Assembly (NCBI GenBank): GCA_003254925.1
Contig: QANZ01026059.1
Coordinates: 1-64,000 of the forward strand
Length of the DNA: 64,000 bases
Origin: Chamaecrista fasciculata
Lineage: Eukaryota > Streptophyta > Magnoliopsida > Fabales > Fabaceae
Direction: 5' to 3'
The notes below the pieces were generated by a model. That model saw only the letters and a list, made by a program, of their open reading frames with translations, was not told the origin of the DNA and did no database searches. The position numbers and the translations under genes were made by a program. The first letter of the stretch is position 1, and each line of letters starts with the position of its first letter. Shown here piece by piece: positions 57,801-64,000 of this stretch.

Positions 57801-60800
57801 TTAGAAACATGTTTCGGTTGCACCACTAAATAATTCATTGATCAAACCAGTTGTAACTAGTAACTTTTCCATATCATTGGCAAACTGAAAGACCAAAAAC
57901 AGCCACACAGTGCCGTCTTCAAAAAACTTGTTAGGCCATACAAGATAAGACCTTTATACTACAATTGTCCAATTATTGACAACAAAAATAGTTATAGTTG
58001 GATAAGTTCTCACTCATTCGCAGGATTCACTCGAATGGGATGAAAATTGCTTGGTGCAGGGACTCCATTAACGACGTGACAGCTTGATATACCCATTGAG
58101 TCAAGATGCGGTTGACCTGCTCCTGGAATGGGAGGCTGCTGTAGCACTGGGTATCCCATAGGAAGGTTATTGACTGCACTGCAAACAAGTGACGTTAAAG
58201 TATAATGGGGGAAAAAAAGGAAAAAAGATATGCAATAAAATCAGTAGAACGTGCAACCATAATTGTTCTAAAGTCAAGAAAGTATTTCAAAAACCAATCA
58301 AGAATAATCTAAAAGGTTTCCCCAACCTGGGGTATTCTAGAGGCAGTTCAATCATTTCACCATTTTTTCCTTTTCTATTTCATGAATTGAAAGCTCAAAC
58401 ATATTTAATGGCCGAAGCAAATAAGAATACATGCGATACTACGTGAGACAAAGACATAGCAAAGACAATTTTTGGGTGTCCTATGAAATCTAAACGATGT
58501 TGAATTGGCTCTTCTAAGCGTCTATCAAAACTTTATAATTAATTATGACTAGAAGCTCATAAGTCATAACAGTTATGTCTGAGAATAAGATAATGATAAA
58601 ATACACAATAACTCCTAAAGCAATCATTTAGCTCAACCTAATACATTACTTCATTAAACCAATACTCTAAACTCTGACGGCTATTCAATATGCAAAGATA
58701 GACATAAACCTATGATATTTTGGGTCCTTAAGCCTAATTGTGCTAGGACTTGTATGTGAAGAGCTCAGCCTCTTAAAACATTGAGTTTTCTACCTTTGAA
58801 TCTCCCCGAGATTTATGTAAAGCACTTTTTAATTACATGTACATGGATTTCGCCAGTAATATAATAGTCAGACAAAGTGGTGTGAATAGCCTCAGGTTTA
58901 AATTTGGCTATATATATAATTGACACGAGAGCTTACCAGGCATTGGATGAATTCCATTCTGAATTGGGGCCAATGGAACCTTCGGAGGCATGGGATACTT
59001 CATCATATGATACTGATGCTCAAGCAAATGATTGAACAGGATTATTTGCTTTTTCAATTTTAACCTGATGTAATAGGCCCTGAAAAAATCAGCATTCTCT
59101 TCCTCCAACTTCTGCCATACTGAATCAATAGGAAAGCCTTGATTAGAAAGCAATGGAAGAGGACAATAACCACTTTTATATTCCTGACCCAATTTATTGG
59201 AACATAACTCGACTATGGCCAAGACCTTATTCTTTCCTTTCTCTTTTCTATAACAAGTAAGTCTTACTAATTACCGTATTAAAAAACAAGAAAATGGAAA
59301 ATCATTATACATGTTGGGAAAAAAATAATATTAATCATAAAATAATATTTTTCCCCTTGAGAATAACTAGAGAAATAAGATGAAAAAGTACAATCACAAC
59401 ACGAGAAATTAACGTGGAAGCCCCAAACCGGGGAAAAAACCACGACCGTTGGCCGGAGACAATCTGAGAAAAATATTATATGAAAATTTTTACATCACAC
59501 AATATTCTCTCAACCCATGTCCCCCATGTACGCCCACACTCTCCAAAGCTAGTATTTAAACACACCTCACATCACTCTTCAACATGAGAATAAAGAGGCA
59601 AATATTAAATGAATCTCACACCACTCTAGAACAAGAGAATGGAGAGACAAATAATAATACACCTCACACACCTCTCAAGGACAAGATAATAAAGAGGAGG
59701 ATGCAAAGTCAAATACAAACTTAAAGTGTGTAACTTGATTATCGTAAAAACCTTTGGGCTCCTTTTAAAGGCTTGGTAGTTGGCACTCATTCTACCTTTC
59801 GATGTGAATCCATTTTCAAGCAATATCCCAACAATACAATTGTACAGAGTTTAGAATATAACATATATTTCAAGAAAGGGACTTCAAGATGCCTACCCAA
59901 AGTTGTAAATCCTGGATCTATCCTTGCCCGAGTCAAGAGTGTTTTAACCACCTCATCTTTATTCATATATAACTGCAGACACCTTTCTATCAAATTCTGG
60001 ACCTGCAAAAGTAATTTAAGAAATTGATCAATGAGATCAGCCCAGAATAGGCTCTATAAATTATGAATTATCCGTCCCTAAAAAAGCAAACACTGGCCAG
60101 AAAGAGAATAAGAGAATGAACAGATAAATCAGGTTGAAAAGTACAGCAATAAGTTAATTAAATTTTTAACAGAGTGAATTGCCTTACAAGCTCAATATCC
60201 TGGCGTGAAACTTTTTTGCTATCATTGCTGGAAGCAGAAACTGAACCTGAGTCTGTAACAGGAGCATCAGCTGTGTGATTGTTGGGTTGTTCATTCTGGG
60301 ACTCAAGAGAAGCTTGAGTTGAGGACTGTATTTCTTGCGAGCTCTGCAAATCAATAAAAGCTTTATTTACTCTAGTTATGAAACATGCCGGAAGCAGTTA
60401 GTGTTACGAGTCAAATATAATTTCCAGAAGCATTTAATATGTTACTAGAGACTACTTCATACTAGACCAAATGTACTGCCTTGAGCATTTATGCTCTTTG
60501 CATGGAAATGATGAAAAATGTGCCTCTCATAACCTTTATCTTAGCCATTACTGTCAAGAGAATCATATCAACACCATTAATAGATTTTCATGTCAAACTT
60601 TATCTAGGTAGCTTCCTTGCTTATAACCATTGGATTTAGAGGACTGTCACTATATTTTGTGGCTACAAGCATCTGTCACCCCATGCCAAAGCCACCACTG
60701 TCCAAATTAGTAAATTTACCTTAGAAGGAGCCTTATACTTCCAGAAGGGCTTTTCAAGAAGAATGTTATGGATTTGATATTGATGGGCCAGCGATGACCC

Positions 60801-62983
60801 ACAATTATAAAAAGAAGAGAGAAGAAGAAAAATGAAGAACCCAAGGTGCCTGGACTTGGGGTTAATGGACAGGAGAACATTAGGCAGGAAAGATGAGCTT
60901 AGATGGGGTTGCAAGACAAAAAGGGGAGTGGTTCTACTGAAGTATAGATCTGCTAAATTATTTAAAGTATGAGTTATGGAAGGCGAAAATTTAATATTGC
61001 CTCCATTCACCTTTCTCTCTCCTTTTTTCTCTTTCATACTACCACTCATATTTAACATGCTTCAGACATACTATACTTCGGCTGATCCATTTCTGACAAA
61101 AAAAGGTTAGCGCGACATAACAGTTTATGACCTTTGTGTGGGAGTGCAAGTTGTACTGGCTGTGCCTATGTAGTATTTTAGCGGGTTTTCTGCAACAGGT
61201 AGACAAGCAGAAAAAACATCAGGTTTGTGGTGGGAAGAGTACTCCTCTCGAATGCCAGGTTTCCATGTTAGAGTGTCTTAACCTCTAATCAGTTCCTCTG
61301 GTCACCATAGGAGGACATTATCTTGCTCATATGATTAATAACACTAATCAGCAGAGGTTCCTAACAGATATTGAGTTTAGATTTATTCTAGTTAAGCCTT
61401 TTTTCGATATGAGTAATTAGTTACACTTTTTACTATATATACCTTGAGAATGCCAATAATATATCTGTAGAATTATTTTAGAATCTTATTTTACAAAGTT
61501 AAAACCAAAAGCAATTGCAACATGCAAAGCATGAGTATATATGCCTTTCAATATACAAGCCAACGCCTCCTAGTACCATTGTAACCTTGAAGGGTGTTGG
61601 CAGTTGGGTATCACACATTTCATCTTATCTTTCTTTCTGGTTCAAACCATAGACTTAAGAAGCTGAGAGCTACAAGAAATGTTGCACATCAGAGGTGATC
61701 TGACTTGTTAGGTGCAATTTCGACATTGCAGGACAGTTTGGCTGCTGAGCCTATGAATGTGCACTGCAACTATTGGAGTCTTTTTGCTTTCATATTTTCA
61801 TGGTATGATTGGTATGGCTAGGGATGATAGTGGGTGAGGTGTAGGTAGGGTACTTTAGTCCTCATCTCAATACCAAAAGAAAAATATTCTTCTCATACCT
61901 AGACATGGTCCCGAAGGTGTAACAAAAGCAATCCACATTCAATCACTTAATCCCTGAATCCAAACCCCAAAAAAGATAAGTTCTTTTTATTTTAAAGCCA
62001 AACATTTAGTCTTACACTAAATTTTTAAAGACAATAGTATAATATTACATTTAAGGGTTTTTGTCGATTAAAACTCAATTTTGGTAGTTCACATAGTAGT
62101 TTCTTTTTAAGGCTGGACTCTTAGATTTTCTTCTCAATTTGATAACTCATAAACTCTTCAGTTATCAATATTAGTCATTCCAACAAATTTTTAACTGACT
62201 TTATGATGCAGCAACGTTAGTTGATGATTTGGCACATTAGTTGATAGTGTGACATATCATATATATACTATGGAAGTCTAGGTAAAAGTAAAATCAATCC
62301 CCATACTCAAACTCAGCCATTTAATACCCAACCCCAGAGACTAACATTAGTGCATACCCATAGTACATAGGCATTTTGATCATCTTTAGGTAAGGCCTCA
62401 GGGTTTTATTTGGTTTCCATATTTATTACTGTCAATGGAGTTCTAGCTGCAGAAAGCTGAGAGGCTGTGTTTTCCAACGTGATTGGTCCGTGTCTTGTCC
62501 CATTTGAAATCAAGGGAAGCATTAAAGGGTTTTTTTGTTAGATATTTTTGTTTTGGCACTAGTAAGTTGTTTTCATTTTTTATTATTTGGTCTCCTCAGT
62601 AATTAGAGATAAGATAACCATGGAGGAATAACCCAAACTAAGTACCAACATGTAAAGAATACTCTGAGAGAACCTGCAAGTTCTTCATTTCAGCTGAAAG
62701 CAGGCAGACCACATGTCTTTAAAAACTTTAAGTAGTCACCAACTGCCACACTTGGATGTCAAAATATTTGCACGGATGTCTATAATAACCTCAGATTAAA
62801 GTAGATTTCATCTGAAACAAGAAGAATGATAATGTGATCAAAAGGAACATATTTTACAGGAGCATATCATTCGGACAAGTCAACAAAACCTTACTTAAAG
62901 AAACCCAAATTCATCTAAATCACAGTTACTATTAGCACATAGCGCACCTGCAGTAACAAAGGCTTTTTGGCGTTACTGTGCAT
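54897..62983 (-). CDS. plant-specific TIGR01589 (A_thal_3526) family protein
   Basis: Seven exons join in phase: 60343-60188, 60002-59897, 59119-58937, 58173-58014, 57490-57177, 55238-55149 and 54961-54897. They give 357 residues ending VDDFFVNSDPPCSQSDEEKS. The family domain spans exons 2-3: QNLIERCLQLYMNKDEVVKT, then ARIDPGFTTL, then WQKLEEENADFF and LFNHLLEHQYHMMKYP. The C-terminal half is methionine/proline/serine-rich (NNLPMGYPVLQQPPIPGAGQ). A possible first exon at 62983-62948 (MHSNAKKPLLLQ, donor CAG|GTGCGC) fits the phase and would give 369 residues, but rests on splice signals alone. Arabidopsis relatives are annotated only as plant protein 1589 of unknown function, so no biochemical role is claimed. 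Introns carry a gypsy remnant and a solo LTR. Confidence 0.9.
55470..56830 (+). mobile_element. short Ty3/gypsy remnant in an intron
   Basis: Similar blocks at about 55480-55680 and 56590-56790 (ttgttatttgcatgtg..., ggccacttatgc, gtgaagtcagt-gtgagtta) look like two diverged LTRs. Between them is a gag piece: AFKNQFGTSYDNAIKK in one frame, then LMQLKQQGKVTDQQDSIDNL and FNPTTLLDARRSTKL in another, typical of gypsy Retrotrans_gag. There is no pol. It lies opposite in strand to the host gene. Confidence 0.65.
59312..59833 (-). mobile_element. solo LTR in an intron, TSD ATACA
   Basis: A 522-bp block TGTTGGGAAAAAAA...CAATATCCCAACA is flanked by perfect ATACA (59307-59311 and 59834-59838). It contains AACGTGGAAGCCCCAAACCG, a motif seen in several plant LTRs. 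A TATA-like TTTAAATACTAGC on the minus strand near 59550 suggests minus orientation. It lies in the 777-bp intron between the two exons that encode the family domain. Confidence 0.9.
60344..62947 (-). other. long first intron (if the first exon is right)
   Basis: No exon is supported here. A minus-strand piece at 60663-60760 (FWKYKAPSKVNLLIWTVVAL) resembles the start of a LINE zf-RVT region and is probably an old fragment. The rest is AT-rich. Confidence 0.4.
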
Positions 62984-63291
62984 AGCTTTGCAAGATACTA
63001 CATCGAAATGCAGCAGACATAATTTTTATCATACAATAAAGAAATCAAATATAATTATATAAAAAAAACTATATATATATATATGTTCACATTTAAACCA
63101 TTTAGCAATCATCTAAAATTTAAATTTATCAACCTTAATCCAAATACCAACCACTACAGAATTTGCTATACCACGTGTATTGCTCTGGATATCAGTGATA
63201 TAGAAAGTTGTTGCGTTGCATCGGTAACAAATCACAAGGACCTGTAGCGAATAGCTGCTATAGTAAGGCCTAGAATTGGCTATTAAAAATA

Positions 63292-63791
63292 AGGGTAAAT
63301 TTCACTTTGGTACCCTAAGGTATAAACCAATTCTACTTTAGTACCATGTTATTTCAAAAGTGACATTTTGGTACCTTGTGCTATTCGTCGTTAACACTTT
63401 GGTACCCAAAACTTCTTTTTGGTTACCTTTTGATGGAAAAAAGCATGTGCAGGTCATGTGCATGGCCAAAAACACGAGATCCACAATCCTAAGCTCATAT
63501 TTCACAATTCAGCCTCCAAAAAACACGATTCAGTATGTACTTGAAGGCAGATGATTTCGTGTTTTTTTAGGTTCAGTCGTGAATATGAGTTTAGGAAGGT
63601 GAATTTCATGTTTCTGACCATGTGTGTGACCTATACATGCTTTTGTTCGTCAAAAGGTAACGGAAAAAAAGTTTTGAGTACCAAAGTTCTAACGACGAAT
63701 AGAATAAGGTATCAAAATGTCATTTTTGAAATAACAAGGTACCAAAGTAAAACTGGTCCATACCTCAGGGTATCAAAATGTAATTTATCCT
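63292..63791. mobile_element. foldback element, GGTACCAAAGTG family
   Basis: About 500 bp with arms of roughly 140 bp (AGGGTAAATTTCACTTTGGT... and the inverse ending ...AATTTATCCT), each repeating 'ttggtacc' motifs. It belongs to the family at 29383-30540. Short frames across it are non-coding. It lies just upstream of the candidate first exon of the TIGR01589 gene. No target duplication is clear. Confidence 0.75.
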
Positions 63792-64000
63792 AATAATAAT
63801 GATCATAGTGTAACTGTTAATTTTTATTTAAAAGAAGAGAAACAATGATCACCAAAAAATAAATAAATAAAATAACAGAAGAGAAACAATAGATTTAGAT
63901 CGGAAAGAGTTTTCAGCATGTGAACATTATTGTGCTTGTCGGTTACATCTGACTGAATGACAATCACTCCACAGTTACAATACTAGCATAGACATAAACA
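63792..64000. other. right edge, nothing recognised
   Basis: AT-rich sequence without a supported gene or repeat. Confidence 0.5.

Noticed and set aside
60663-61058. 131-codon minus-strand frame as an exon of the TIGR01589 gene
   Set aside because: The only recognisable piece (FWKYKAPSKVNLLIW) resembles LINE zf-RVT. The rest is low complexity, and no splice phase links it to neighbouring exons.
1-64000. CRISPR arrays, operons, riboswitches, tRNA or rRNA genes
   Set aside because: None were seen. Short direct repeats here are LTR minisatellites or element arms, and the tRNA-like matches are retroelement primer-binding sites.

Overview
The window is nuclear DNA of a flowering plant, most likely a eudicot. 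The evidence is three intron-bearing plant genes set among Ty1/copia and Ty3/gypsy LTR retrotransposons, a LINE relic, Mutator-, hAT- and PIF/Harbinger-like DNA elements and a Helitron end. Species cannot be told from the sequence. There are three N runs, at 22112-22113, 30352-30419 and 52016.

Host genes, all on the minus strand: (1) a group I cyclic nucleotide-gated channel in eight coding exons at 15971-21051 (716 residues, one GC-AG intron); (2) a mitochondrial bS21-type ribosomal protein at 26441-27656; (3) a plant-specific gene of the TIGR01589 (A_thal_3526) family at 54897-62983, seven well supported exons plus one candidate first exon, with old retroelement pieces in its introns. The three genes have no evident common pathway.

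Layout. 1-10185 is a copia element on the plus strand whose pol gene has been hit twice by members of its own LTR family in the opposite orientation: one larger element running off the left edge and one solo LTR with target duplication TTTGG. 10186-15480 is a LINE relic broken by a small solo LTR and by a pol-less copia element with target duplication ATGAG. 15971-22000 is the channel gene. 22000-36000 holds the S21 gene and several foldback or long-TIR DNA elements, plus a Helitron 3' end. 36686-49939 is a second, decayed copia element carrying two inverted solo LTRs and two PIF/Harbinger-like elements lying end to end on TTA sites, one of which carries a Mutator-like element. 50020-53870 is an Athila-like gypsy 5' LTR and gag, its LTR carrying another Mutator-like element with a captured coding-like segment. 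54897-62983 is the TIGR01589 gene, and a foldback element lies at 63292-63791.

No undescribed defence, biosynthetic or regulatory system was found. The most informative content is a datable insertion history: exact target-site duplications are visible for eight insertions and near matches for others. Several Mutator-like elements carry GC-richer, gene-like interiors.
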